A DNA stretch of 64,000 nt from contig JANCIK010000006.1 in assembly GCA_028532985.1 (NCBI GenBank), positions 1,426,001 to 1,490,000 on the forward strand. The letters run 5' to 3'. The notes under the pieces were generated by a model. That model had not been told where the DNA came from, ran no database searches, and was given only the letters and a program-made list of their open reading frames with translations. Position 1 is the stretch's first letter; each line of letters begins with the position of its first letter. The position numbers were made by a program, and so were the translations under genes. Below, in pieces: positions 37,191 through 49,368 of the stretch. This DNA comes from Stropharia rugosoannulata (taxonomy: Eukaryota; Basidiomycota; Agaricomycetes; Agaricales; Strophariaceae).

Positions 37191-37980
37191 TTGTTGGGTC
37201 AATTCTGACATATAAGTTGGATCGCAGCAACAAAGAGCGACCCCGGGTCTCTGATTCCTCTTCGGCGGTCAACGTAGTCGAGGGGAATAAAGGTAAATAT
37301 ACACGAAACCAGAATTATCCTACGCATGTTTGTGTTGCTGTTTTGGCAAGCTGCAGGAAATATCAATGAAGCTGGCGTTACAGCTAGACGTTCGCCTGGG
37401 TATTCCGGATGATTTTGAAGGGGTTGGCGGCAGAGTAGGAAGGGATAAAATACGCCTAAGTTCGTTGGCGTTGTTGGGTCGCATTTTGATTTATGGTTCA
37501 GTTTTATAGCAAGATAGCATTGCAATGAGCATATTCCGGATGGGTCTTGCGTAAGTAATTTGCTGAGTAGGTGACTGAGGGGGAGAAGCTGACGTGACCG
37601 CCTAGCGCACGTGTGTTATGACAACAAGTAAAAGCCAATATTTAGCGCTCGTCAGTGGTGGTAGTTCGACGTTTGCTTTTGGTGGTAGACAACATGGACA
37701 AGTCATAGGCTTTTTTAAGATCTAGAGCCTAGCCTGACTCCTGCTTCTCTGCGTTCCGGCTTTTCTGAGATGTGCAACACACGCAGTTTGTGCGGGGTCG
37801 TAGTACCATCCTCATAACACAAGTTTTTAAGTGACAGGGAAAGACTCAAGAGTTTTCAGTCGGGAAGGTCGGGGCAAGTCGGTTGCAAGTTGGGGACAAG
37901 TCGCCGGCACTCCAAGTAACAGACTCACGTGCAACTGTGACAACCGCGATTTCTGACTTACGCGTCAGAGTTGTGTCGGA
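37191..37980 (-). pseudogene. Decayed partial copy of WAPL
   Basis: Direct-orientation relic of the WAPL gene. The stretch 37191-37235 matches the exon-3 region near 32281-32330. Then 37250-37460 matches 32905-33120; this includes a run of about 25 identical bases around 37249-37273 (cctcttcggcggtcaacg) and the shared ggcggcagagtaggaaggga near 37427. Further matches are the ATATTCCGGAT region (37531 versus 33252), the ctgactcctgcttc region (37735 versus 33508) and tgtgacaaccgcgatt upstream of the start (37937 versus 33676). About 600 bp of exon 1/2 are missing, and stops and indels break every frame. It carries part of the WAPL 5' flank, so it arose from DNA, not from spliced mRNA. Confidence 0.85.
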
Positions 37981-38159
37981 GTTTGGTCGGAGTTCTGGGC
38001 AAACATATTGTCTTGTAGGACGTGGCATGCAAGTGACATGAGAGATGCAAGTCAAATGCAAGTACTATTACTTTCATCCTCATGGTAGACTTCATGTCAT
38101 GTAGTAAATACATTTTGCAGTTGCATTCCCTCATGTATCAACAACCACCACTCTCCGAC

Positions 38160-38192
38160 AGTTTCTACCAAACCAAACCAAAACCAAACCAT
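38160..38192. repeat. Short (AACC)-type repeat
   Basis: Imperfect ccaaacc/ccaaaacc units in the 3' flank of the RGS gene. Probably simple-sequence DNA; too short for a telomere-like array. Confidence 0.5.
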
Positions 38193-38276
38193 CAACAGGC
38201 CATAAGTTCAACATAAGTTAATGTATCAATATGTGTAGGAGTCATCTGGGAGTCAGAGAAATAAAAGCACTGAGAG

Positions 38277-40337
38277 TTAGCTAGTCGCTTTGCCTTTGCC
38301 CTTATCTGCAATTGTGATGGAAGGTACATCATGCTTGTCGGCCAACGATTTCTTGCGTTGAAGGCGTGCATCAATAAACTTCGGCCATTTCATAAACTTT
38401 TCATGAATATCTAGTTAGACAAATAAAATGCACATTATTCAGATGCTCACCTTCGGGATATAGTCGTCGGCCATTACGCAGAACACGCGGTTCTGAATCC
38501 GCTCGTACATCCACAAAAGAATCTCAAGCTGTTCTACATGGAGAGCAATAGAACCTGCAGTATTGTCGCTTTCCTGGATCATAATTTGATTGGTAACATA
38601 GTCAACACAATGCTGTAAGCCTCTGTACAGCTCTTCCTTCAAGTCCGCGCCGACATCGAAGCTGAGTTGATAGGCACTTGAATGTTGAATGTAGGTATTG
38701 AACAACAGGAACGGCCTATTTCCTAGTCTTTCGTGAGGGTTTTCTGGTGTCAAGGAGGGCTCAAATGGGTTAGATGAGCTGCTACCTTGTACTACAGGGA
38801 CCAGTACTTCCACAGGAGGCTCAAAAGGATTAGATGAGCTACCCTGTACAGGGACCAGAATTTCCACATCTGACTCTTTAGACGAAAGTACAGCAATTTG
38901 CGCTGCCTCGAACTCGGTCTTGAAGTCTTCGACGTCAAGCCAGAACGAAATATCGTTCTCGCACCCCTGTTCCCGTAGGAATTCACGAAATAGCAGAAGC
39001 CAGGCCGGATCTGTGACGGATTTTTTGAGTCTGGCTGCATTTGATTTACTCAATGGTTCCTCTTTTATAGGTTTTGTGGAAATTTTACTCTCTTGAATCG
39101 CGCGAACAAGATCAAAGTCAGCGGCTGTAGTCGGGTAGTCAGACCATCCAGCAATGAAGCTACCATGCACAGTAATGGCATATAGTGTTCTTTTTGAATA
39201 AAAGAAATCTGCTGTAGGCTGCACCAAAGCCGTTAGACAAAACCGAGTCTGAAATAAATACAAGGCAAACCGTGACATGATCGCTTCCTCTTGGAACAGG
39301 GCCTGCGACTGTGAATTTTGTCACCTTGCCCGCGGCAACGGCTTCGCTTTGAATTGAGAGTAAAACGAGCAGGCCAAACCGCACCATATGTGCTGCAATG
39401 TGTGCGGCTTCATACGGACATGATACAGTACTGGTTTTGCATATCCAGTGTATTATGTTGGGAGCCTCGATGCAATGTGTATTGTATTCTGATGCCAACT
39501 TGCCACGGAGGTGTTCCAAGTCCTGTTTAATCTGTTTCTTCAATATTGCTGCTGCCTTATTCTTAGACGCCAGCTCCACCCCGGCGTTAGGTAGGCGGCC
39601 AACGAGCTGCCGAAATATGCGACGTATCAGAGTTTGGGTAACAACCAGTTTGTCGTCTGCCTTTTGACGAGGAAGGTGTATGAGTGTCGACCTGGGGGTA
39701 GGTTGAGTGCTGAGTGTAGCAACAAGGTGGTCTGCCTCGGATTCCAGGCGAAAGCGTTGAATGAATTCTTCCAGAACTCGTAGTCCCTTTTCTGTGGGAG
39801 TATAAATATCTCTTTGGTCAAACAGCATGTATTCCCTGCTCGGATCTTTGATGAGACACCCGTCCAAAAGATGCTGCATGATAATCAAAGCTGAATTCTC
39901 AGGCAGTTTGGCCGTGGGCGGTGTTAAATCTGATGGGTGATTCAATGCCTCTCTGGTTTCTGTTGAGCAATACAATTTCAAGGAGGCGAGACTTTGAACC
40001 GCGTCACGACTGCTCGCAGAGTAATGTGAGTAGCCCAGTCAGCTATACATCGATCGGCAGGATGGAATAGAGCAATACCCTAGAAAACAATGATTGAATT
40101 TCTGCAAGCTCATTCGCTTCTTATGTTTTACAAGCTTCAGTGAAATCATTAGGCTCCCAAACAAGTCGCAGATATCCTGAGTTAGCGTCATTAGATATGC
40201 TTAATGCATTGAGCGGTAAACACCCCTGTTGTACTTAGAAGATTGCTCACCTGTTGGAAAAGGTATCCCAATTCAGTCTTCTTTAGTCTATTTCTGATAT
40301 CGCCTTCGAAGACTTCTCTAATCCCAGTCTCTGCCAT
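38277..40337 (-). CDS. Regulator of G-protein signalling, Sst2/FlbA type (DEP + RGS)
   Basis: Five exons: 40337-40251, 40176-40079, 40012-39271, 39218-38451, 38396-38277 (604 aa). The N-terminal half resembles the fungal DR/DEP region of FlbA: SLASLKLYCS, TPPTAKLPENSALIIMQHLL, YTPTEKGLRVLEEFI. A DEP domain follows (NIIHWICKTS, then AAHIAAHMVRFGLLVLL). The RGS domain starts at LLFREFLREQGCENDISFWL and ends IQNRVFCVMADDYIPKFMKW. RGS proteins speed GTP hydrolysis by G-alpha; FlbA/Thn1 relatives control hyphal growth and development. A duplicated NPF-containing insert lies inside the RGS domain. The donor of intron 3 is uncertain (39270, 39276 or 39261, all in the same phase). The 40012/40079 junction is my best fit. 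Confidence 0.82.
38757..38868. repeat. Tandem duplication inside the RGS domain
   Basis: Two diverged copies of about 55 bp (38757-38815 and 38816-38868) encode LVPVQGSSSNPFEP and LVPVVQGSSSSNPFEP. They sit between the first RGS helices and the second half of the domain. Confidence 0.85.
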
Positions 40338-41266
40338 TGCAAATAGTGATTCGCGTTCCTATATCGATAGGGCTGAAATCAGGTGCATATGGTTCAGATA
40401 TCTCGATATCTCGATGCTCTGTCTGACAGCGACGCTGAGTACTCGGTCTCACAACATAGTCTGCAAGGGACAAGACACTCACAACGGTATTTACTGTTCT
40501 GACAACTTCAAATGGTTTTGGACAAGTTTTGGACAGATAAGAGTCTGAAAGAACAGCAACGACGTGGCATTGTTCATTACTTGGCATCGGTACCTGCCGT
40601 GTAGTTGATCTGCAGTCCGGGTGATGAAAGGCCAGAGATACTTATGCGCGTACATAGAGTCTAAACATAGCGCTTCTGAACATAACCTAAAAGTTAGTGG
40701 GAATTTTCACACAATTTGAGCGCTTTCAATTCAAACGACAGCCGCGCCTTGGCCCAGGCTAGGCCTGCCACACGAGAACGATATCTTGATGTCACAAGTC
40801 AGGTTCAAATGTGTTCATAGATTTTTGTATTCAATTGATTTAGAATCACAATCAACACTCAGAGCGGAGCGTACTATAAAGCGTACTTATGAAGTTATGT
40901 CACTTGAGGTTCAAGAGATGGATCATGGGACGTGTCTGCATCGGACTTGTATCGGATCAGTTGAGTCACTCTTTTTGGTACTGCGAACAGTTTGCATACC
41001 TTGTGTATGCATCCAGTAAAATTGTAAGCAATGCATTAGGTATTGGTATTAGGTATTAGACATGATGGTCAAGCTGCACCTCGAGAAGGTTGAAGTGCAT
41101 CTGTCAGCAAACTTCGGATGTGTGACTGTGGATAAGTTAGTACGACCTATGGGCGCTTGACGACTCACTGATGACGTCAACCGATTTGGACTCTTCATAA
41201 ACAGTGGGACAGCGGCGTTCCTCCATACCGACGTTCCTATTTATCCATTAACATTTATCCCTTGAC
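40338..41266. other. Intergenic, no supported gene
   Basis: About 930 bp between the divergent RGS and conserved-hypothetical genes. A short ggtatta-type direct repeat lies near 41038-41062. An open frame at 40318-40587 (-) is mostly upstream of the RGS start and has no family character. Confidence 0.5.
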
Positions 41267-42706
41267 ATGCCAATTACAAGACATCAGGCAGCTGTCGCTG
41301 AAGGGAGGATACCTTCGAAGGGGAACCACCATGTTAAGCCAAAGTCCACGTCGCAGAAGAATGAAAATGGCGGGACCCATAAACCTAAGGAGGATGAGAG
41401 TAAGAAGAAAGAACACGCTGAGGATATAAAACCAAAAGAGAAGCACGTTCGAGAGGAAGATGCTACTGTCAAAGACGAAGAACCGCCTGCAAAGAAAACC
41501 AAGACCCACGACGAAAAACCAACAGCAACGGATGGCGTATATAAAACTGGTATGTATGAGAATCGCAGTCACGTATAGTGGCCAAGGGAACTAAACAGCG
41601 AACTCTGTAGGCACTATTGAACGTGGCCATATTTATTTCTTCTATCGTCCTCGAGTGCAGCTAGAAGAGGCGCATTCCGTCGATGACGTCAAAAACTTTC
41701 ACATGCTGTTCGTCCCGCGCCCTCCAGCCTTTTCGCAGACCGAAGACGACAGATCAAATGAGACGCATAAAAAAGACCCAGAAAAAGGAGAAGAAACCGA
41801 AATGATGGTTCTTGAAGAAGGGGCGGATACTGTTCCCGCTGCTGCGGCCAGTCAACAAGACAAGAAATTCTATAGGCTCATCACAGTGGGAAAGAAAAGG
41901 CTTCCTGACGTTAATTCTGGTACAGGGAAACATGAACAGTTCTGGGTGACGGTGGTTGCGGTCGGAGACGACTTGAACTCTTTGGAAACGGGACTTGAAG
42001 CTAAATCATATGAAACGAAGACTCGTGGTAAAATAACATCTTCATTCATCTATGATAGCTTTACCGATTCGCCTTATTGCAGGGACCCGCCATGAAGAGC
42101 CAGCGAGGCTTGTTGCTCGGGGTGGCTATGCAATTGTTAATGCCGATGCACCGATTCCCTCGAAAAGAGAGTCCCACCTTGGTTATCATATCTCTCATCC
42201 AAGTCCGAAAGAGCTAGGCGACGTGCAGCATGAGCTCGGAATCTATCCGGCCTCTTCATTCGTGATGCAAGTGAAGAATCCCCTTGCGCCTGCCACTGGT
42301 CAGCAAGCACATGCTAAACCAACCGAATATCCCGAATGGATTATGCACAGCGTGTTTGGAGTCGGTGGGGAGAGTGAAGGTCGGTTTAAAGGACGAGAAT
42401 CATATGGGTTGAGATTCGCCAGTTGCGAGACGCCCGAGCTTCTTGACCACAGGAACGCTCAAATACTCTTAATCGCTGCCAGAGATGGCGAAGAAGGTCT
42501 TGAACAGAGCCTCGGTGAAGGTCGGGGGACAGGTACCAATCTTTCTTTGTCTATCGGTCTTTCTTTCCGTCGAACTAACGATGTCTTTAGCTTTGACTGA
42601 TACAGAGGCAAAAGAGGGAACCAAGCCTATGGACAAGGTGTTCGAAGAGCTCGGCCTAGATCTCAATGAATTTCCAGCAGAGCCTCTCAAAGGGAACTGG
42701 ATATAA
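41267..42706 (+). CDS. Conserved hypothetical protein with basic N-terminus
   Basis: Four exons: 41267-41549, 41611-42027, 42083-42532, 42591-42706 (421 aa). The first ~95 residues are Lys/Glu-rich and look nuclear. Then comes a folded region: TIERGHIYFFYRPRVQLEEA, FYRLITVGKKRLPDV, QFWVTVVAVGDDL, ARLVARGGYAIVNADAPIPS, SHLGYHISHPS, SSFVMQVKNP and YGLRFASCETPELLDHRNA. The C-terminal motif is FEELGLDLNEFP. The blocks are well ordered and look conserved, but I cannot name the family. The repeated GxYxI/HIYFF pattern suggests an internal repeat of a beta-rich domain. All introns have clean splice sites in phase 1. Confidence 0.8.
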
Positions 42707-43068
42707 GTTATACCACAGCCTGAGCCTGTAACCTGTTCTGTACTGTTCCTGCTTGAGTTTTAAACCCATTTCGACACTAGAGCTGTTCACAGTCAGCTTG
42801 ATAAGAATGGTAACACCAGTACGGTAAGAGCTAAAGCCGTGGTTGCAACTACTTGGCTGGGTGCTGGTCAGGCCACGATGACTGCCAATGTCAGGAAAGA
42901 GAAGCCGAGAACAAAAAATACGCGTAAAGTGACTCTGTTGATTGTGACATATCCCGTGACTACTCGCCATTTCTGTCACGTTGATCAACTTCTAGGCCGA
43001 ACCATCATATTGCCTTAGCGAGCCGGCCTGCAGTCCACCTCGACGCACATCCGTAGCAGCAAATCAAG

Positions 43069-45733
43069 ATGGAGTCATCTACATCTCGTCTTAACTCGTT
43101 TAAGAAGTCAAAGCGCGTGAAGAATCCGGAAAAACCATCGTCCACAGTTACTCTCAAATGGCCCCATCCTTCAGACTTTAAGGCGACTCCGGAGACCTTA
43201 GCCGAAGCAGGCTTTTACTACGACCCAGCCTTCGATGATCCAGACAACGTAACCTGCTTTATGTGCGACAAGGAGCTTGCAGGATGGGAGGAAGATGATG
43301 ATCCTTTTCTATTGCATTGGGTGAAATGCGGGCAGCGTTGTTGCTGGGCTAGCCTTCGGTGTGGGTTAACAGTCGACGTAGATCAGTCAGGAAGGTATGA
43401 GCTGGCTCTCTTTACGCGCTTTTATGCTTTACTAATGTGAAAGTAGGTTTATCTCTACCGACAAGACGCGAAATCCGGCTCACAAGTCCATGGAAAAGGC
43501 GAGACTGGAGACCTTTAGTGCAGGCAAAGGTTGGATTCACGATCATAGTAAATCTCATGGTGCCAATTCAACCATGGTACGTTTCATATTGACTCTTATA
43601 AATCTCTTACATGTGAAATGTTCATTGTTAAGCTCAGATGGCTCGAGCCGGCTTCGTGTACACTCCTCAAGAGAGCGGGGATGATCTTGCCACTTGTCTT
43701 TATTGTGGCGTATCGCTACGCGGATGGGAGCCTGAAGACGATCCAATGTAAATCACTCTATGAATTGCTTGTGGCGGCTTAATAAACAATTATCTCCTAG
43801 GGCCGAACATCGCAAACGCGCAGCTAAATCAGACACTCCTTGTGCCTTTTTCATGACACTGGAACCTCCAACTCGGTCACAGTCCATAAAGCCCTCTTCA
43901 AAGGCTCAGAACAAACCAACATCCAAGGCGTCGTCTAAGTCTAAAACACAAGACGTTGCCGCGAAAACAGATGATGGAGAAGACGATGAAGATGATTTTT
44001 CCGAAGTCGCAAAAGTCAAGCCATCATCGAAGATGCGTAAACCTCGCTCCACATCGTCATCAAGTACAAATAAGCCGACCTCTAAGGTCCCCAAGACCAA
44101 ATCCCGGAGTGCTAGTCGTTCCGCATTGAAGGATGTTGCCGAGGAAGAAGAAGAGGAAGACCAGGAAGAAATTAGTGAGGTAGAGGAACCTAAAAAGTCG
44201 GTTAAAAAGAAGGCGCCTTCTCGATCAAAGTCCACTATCAAGTCTGTCGTTGAGGATGTTGAAGAAGACACTCCTGCACAACCAGCTCCAACAGTCAAGA
44301 AGAAATCACACTCTAAGTCTAAGTCTGTACAAAAGATCGAACATGACGTCGTGGAGGAGAAAGTACAACAGGCTTCGTTGACAAAGAAGGTCAAACCGAA
44401 TTCCAGGTCTACTGCCAAGTTAGTGGTAGAAGTAGAATCTGAGAATGAAGCTCCAGAAGGAAAATCATCACGGAAGACACGAAACGCACCTACTCATGAA
44501 AGCGAGCAGGAAAATGCGGAGGAGGTCCTTAGGAAGTCCTCTCGTAGTAAATCGAAGGCACCCACGGCAACCATCACTACTGCTGCATCGCGAAAGGCGT
44601 CGCGGTCTAAGTCAAAATCGTCATTAATGCCCTCTGAAACGGCAGACGAACAAAAGCAGAGACCGCCACGCTCGAAAGGAAAGGCTAAAGCTCAGGAGGC
44701 TGACACTGTTGAAGACTTTGACGAGGTCGTTCAAAAACCTTCGAAGTCGAAACACCGGAAGACGGCGTCGAAATCAAAGGTGAAGAGTCCTATCATGCTT
44801 TCTGAAACCGAATCCAGTGACCACTATGAATCTGCCGTTGAGGTTGTTCAGCCCGAGAAAATTCCAGTTCCCGCTAAACCTCCTCGACTCCATGGGAAAG
44901 GCAGGGTTACAGATGAAGATGTTCTAATGGAATTGGTGGACACTCACGACCTCCCACAATCCCGGGTATCCCCCGAACCTACTTCTACCACTGATCTACC
45001 GCCTCTGTTTATACCCAAACGCAACGCTGCTCCACCAGCACATTCTCTTCTCTCCTCCCCGCCAAGTACTAAATTACCGCCACCCCTTAAACCAAATGCA
45101 CCACCTCTTAACACCAGGAAAGTTGTTGAGATATCTACTGATGAAGAATCTGAAGGCGATGATGCAACACACGAACGACAGGACGATATCCGCAATGTGA
45201 AAAGTACGACACACGAAGCCCGGAGGGCATCATCTCCCCGCATAAGCCGTAAACAATCGATACCTGTCGAAACGGTCAAGCCAGTTAAACAGACATCTCC
45301 AGATACAGCTCCTGGTACAGAAGCCGTGAGCGACGTTGATGTCAACATGAACTCTGCCAATCTAGACTCCGATCACCAAATGGACGATGCATCGATGCCG
45401 TCTACTCCTCCACGAGTCAAAGCCCAACCCATGCACTCTGTCGAACTTTCAGACAATGAGGCGAAGCAATCCATGCCAGAGTCATCGTCCCTTAGCTCCC
45501 AGAGCAGTGCTCCTACAGTCCCAGCGCCACCACCCTTCATGCCGCCCCTATCGAAGCTCCCATTTACGCCACTGCAATCCCTTACTGATGCCGAACTCGA
45601 TATGACGGTGGAGGAGTGGATTCGTTACCAAATGGACGTGGAATACGACAAGTTCCGGCGGGACGGCGAAAGAGAGTTACAACAATTCCGGAAAAGGGCT
45701 GAGGAAGTTCGGAAGATCATTGAAGGACTATAA
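43069..45733 (+). CDS. BIR1: BIR-domain protein, Bir1/survivin-like chromosomal passenger
   Basis: Four exons: 43069-43394, 43447-43576, 43638-43747, 43801-45733 (832 aa). BIR1 (about residues 22-110): LAEAGFYYDPAFDDPDNVTC, FMCDKELAGWEEDDDPF, then H and Cys ligands. BIR2: ARLETFSAGKGWIHD, MARAGFVYTP, ATCLYCGVSLRGWEPEDDP, then EHRKR. A ~550-residue Lys/Ser- and Glu-rich disordered region follows. It ends in an amphipathic helix (LDMTVEEWIRYQMDVEYDKF) as expected for binding passenger-complex partners. Fungal Bir1 targets Aurora B/Ipl1 to centromeres. In BIR2 the last His-Cys ligand spacing is longer than usual (H-x10-C). Confidence 0.93.
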
Positions 45734-47700
45734 ATGTCAACTTCTCGTCAATTGCAGTTATTTGTTGTAAGTCCTCCGGTGCATTATGTAAATTGCTGAT
45801 ACCTACTGTATTTGTTCAGATTCTTATTTATTGTACCTCATCTTGATGTCTTACGGCATTTCTTGTTATAGATTGTTGAAGAGGGTGCGTCTCTCTGCGA
45901 AACATTGTCTAAAATTACGGCTTGCCAATCCGTGAAAAACTTTTTGGTTTTTCTTTTGCTTCATCTATCTGTCATTTGCATATGTCGTCAGCAAATGGGG
46001 GATACGGAGACGAAGCTAAGATCTTGCAACGTGTCTGACTCATTCGGTTGAGCGTATAGGGACTGCACATTCTGTGCTGCCCCATGTATCTCATATAATG
46101 GTTACTATCTCCAAACATATCACTCTGCGTGCGTGTAAGGTCCTAACTTCTACACTCTCACCATCACCGCCCAGGTTTCAAGATGTGAAGCTGCGATTTC
46201 CGCATTTCTGCTAACAAAATGACATGTTGAACCCGTTCTTCATTCCTATGGAACATTTGCCTGACGTCTGAGAATCTTCTCATGCCACCCCTACCTCGCT
46301 GTTTGCCATACTCATACGACTGAATATTGAATACTCATACCACGCTTTCGGAGTGACCGGTCTTTTATGTCCCACAGAGGTCCTAATAATTACGTATCAG
46401 GTTTTTAGGACTCCACATCGGGATGCTCAACGATCCAAGTCTCCTTTACATTAACTACTTGCCACCGTCCTAATCTCATAGCTAGTGTCCACCCGCGTGC
46501 TGATCGCAGGTGAGAGTGATGATCAATGTCCCGTCGAAGTATGCCAGGGCCCCTGTAAGTGCTATCCCAGTTGAAAACTGTGCATTCACATAGGTTCTCT
46601 TCCGATCTCGTTCCCATGTGTGGGCACACTGAGAAGTAACTTTCATATCGTTGCCACTTTGCATTAATGAAATGAGGCTGTCTATCGACGTGAAGAAAAT
46701 ACTTCTATACGGTATCACTTATGTTGTTATACTATAACTGACACGATGCCACGCCGGCCGAGGGAATGCGGTACTATGTAATACTTCCATCTATTTAAGG
46801 CCGTCTGGACTCTGTAGGGCAATGTCATGGGTAAACCAATACATTATTTCATTCTTAAATACAACGGGTCAAAAGAGTACTTAGTCCTTGAACGTAAATT
46901 ATAGCAAAAGTGTCTAAGCGTGCCAATTAGTAGGATAAAAGGGGCATGCTTTGGCAGCCTTGGGTGGTCCGAAAAGAGCGCGAATTCACTGATTTCACGC
47001 TCAGCGGCCTTGGCCAACTGTAGATTACACACCCACTTCTGTCAAGTCGTGTTACATATCTTCTGGTGTTTACCACTACCAGAGAAACAGATGCGTGATC
47101 ATACATCTATGAGTTCTGGGTGGGGCAAAGTGTACGACGACCCGATTCTCTATCTCATGCCAATCGATACCCTCTCAAGTCGTCGGCGCTCGGTGCAGTG
47201 ACTGCTTCCGTCACTGAGTGTTTGAAATAGGGAACTTGGCTGGTGGAAAAGTGCGATTCCGTCGATACGCCCTTGAAGGTGGACTAAGCACAGACAATCC
47301 CATGATCTGGCGCAGCATGCCTGAAGTCCGTTGTTTTCGTATTTTATAAATGTCTACTAAGCCAACGTACGGGCCAATAATGCCGATGAGAAGTCGCAGG
47401 TAGAAAGCAACGAAGAAGCTGTTATGTCGTGGAAGGAATCTTGCATATCTGTAAAAATTAGTGATAGGAAGGAGTGAGCCAGGAATGAGCGAGGGACGCG
47501 GACTGGCGGACATAAATAATTGCAGATCAGCGGCTGGCAGGCGATTTTGGCAAACTAACATCGTCATCATAATTCATGCGACTCGGGAGTGTTGCCTTAC
47601 CCGACTATAAAGGTCAGCGAAAGCCACATTTACACTCTCCGCGCCGTGACTCTTACAACCAGGCCCCTAGGACTGGGTCGCATCCAAGCAGTTCTGCCTC
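45734..47700. other. Intergenic, about 2 kb, no supported gene
   Basis: Small open frames exist on the minus strand (46405-46718 and 47211-47570). The latter has a hydrophobic stretch (FYLRLLIGIIGPYVGLV) and a possible splice acceptor just before it, so it may be a fragment of a lost membrane-protein gene. I could not build a complete model. Confidence 0.4.
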
Positions 47701-49368
47701 ATGCCATCATCGCCTGCCCCGTCATTGACACTTCCCAGAGATATATACGGCTTAGTTTTTCGACACCTACGTGTTTCTGATATTGCTGTTCTTAGACAGG
47801 TGAGTTACTATATAGCCCAGCATTCTCCTTTGGTCCTTGCGGGCTGACGGGAGTCTGAGACGTGCAAAGAGTTTTATGACTTGTCGCTTCTTCGCAGCTT
47901 ATGGGACGAATTCCTACGACACGACGTCATCAATCAAAACATCCCAATTCCAAAAACATATGGCAAGCGTCTCACTTCAATGAGTGCTTCCGAGCTAGAG
48001 ACTTGCTACCGAAATTCATTAGAGCTGCATCGAAATTGGGTTTCTAGATCCCCTAGAATCCAGAGACAATTCACGTTGACGCCGAATGCTCGTCCGATTG
48101 GAATAAATGTCCTGCCTGGACACAGCGGTAACTGGATTCTGTCTCTATCGCTGATAGCCGGGCGCCAGCGAATGTTCATCTTGCAATGCTGGGATATAGG
48201 CGGTACAGCCGCTATATGCCTTGCTAGACGTGATCTGGTACAGTTCCGCGGTATTGCTGTCAATCGAGTGGCCTCCGAGCACGGTATCCTGGCCATTTTG
48301 AATCCCGAGTGTGTTAATTCAGGCAGTGTTTTTATTCATGGATGAATGTTGATTGATATCCTTAGGATTGAGATACTTTGTATCGACCCTCAAGCGACGA
48401 ATCCAGACTTCGGTTTTGTCTCCAAAACGTGCGCCTTGAATATAGACGAAGCCACCACGATACACTGCTTTGTGGACTCCCGAATTCTGACGCGTAGAGG
48501 AATTGGGACGTTAGAGTTATGGGACATCAATGTACCAGATAGCAAGCGCGAACTTCAAAATCCCCAGCTGATACAGGTAAATCGTACCGAGTCCTAGATA
48601 TAATGGCGCTTAGGCGATTTTCAGGCTACACCAGTGGTAGATATCTTGGTGTCGGACGACCTTATAGTAATTATGAGAGCGACGACCATTGAGATTTATG
48701 AAAATCCTTCTGGACCGCCATTTACGTCGGCAACAAGCCCCATCTTTCCGGTGTTGACTTTCAAATGGCCTTGGAGCATCGATAATGGAGTCATGTCCTT
48801 CGTCAAAAACCCATTGCGACATCACAAAACATGTCCTATAGATATAGTCGTTCGATTCCGTAGTTACTACCCCTGGGTGAGAACGCCATTTCTGATTTAG
48901 AAGTTAAAAGGGACTGACCATCACATGTAACAGGCGTTAAATATCCTGCATCATTACTCCCTATACCCTAACATCCACTTCCTGGGAAACGAAGCGATTA
49001 GTGAGCACAACATTCCATACCAACTGGCGCCTGTCCTTCGAGAAAGTATCGCTTCTCCTGTGCGCCTACACGGCATATCAGATATGGCCATTGGACCATA
49101 CGGGACTGCAATGTGGACAGACACCCATACCGAAGATTATTTCAATCAAGGAGACCGGGGCCAGCGCGTCGCAGGGATATTTTCGAGGTACTATAAAAGC
49201 GAAGGTGAGGAGATCGAACTTTCTGATCAAATAGCCACGGCTACGGCCACATCTGTGTACGCATATCAAGAGGACGATACTTGGGTGCGAATAGCGATGG
49301 ACGAAGTAGAGGGACGGATCTTCCTCGGGCGCGATGATGGGACCATCTCTGTTTTGGAATACATATAA
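47701..49368 (+). CDS. F-box protein
   Basis: Five exons: 47701-47799, 47860-48308, 48366-48576, 48625-48876, 48934-49368 (481 aa). The F-box spans the first junction: LTLPRDIYGLVFRHLRVSDI, then VLRQ joined to TCKEFYDLSLLRSLW. The rest is beta-rich with repeated blade-like segments (ILSLSLIAGRQRMFILQCWD, GTLELWDINVP, DILVSDDLIVIM, GRIFLGRDDGTISVLEYI), suggesting a divergent WD/propeller substrate-binding part. F-box proteins recruit targets to SCF ubiquitin ligases; the target is unknown. Such genes are abundant and fast-evolving in Agaricomycetes. Converges on the UBX gene with a 156-bp gap. Confidence 0.88.

Noticed and set aside
40318..40587. Frame upstream of the RGS gene as its first exon
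   Set aside because: The ATG at 40337 in another frame gives a clean exon (MAETGIREVF) that splices in phase into the DR/DEP region.
47211..47570. 119-aa minus-strand frame with a hydrophobic segment
   Set aside because: No start context, no homologous family and no way to extend it; possibly a gene fragment but not supportable.
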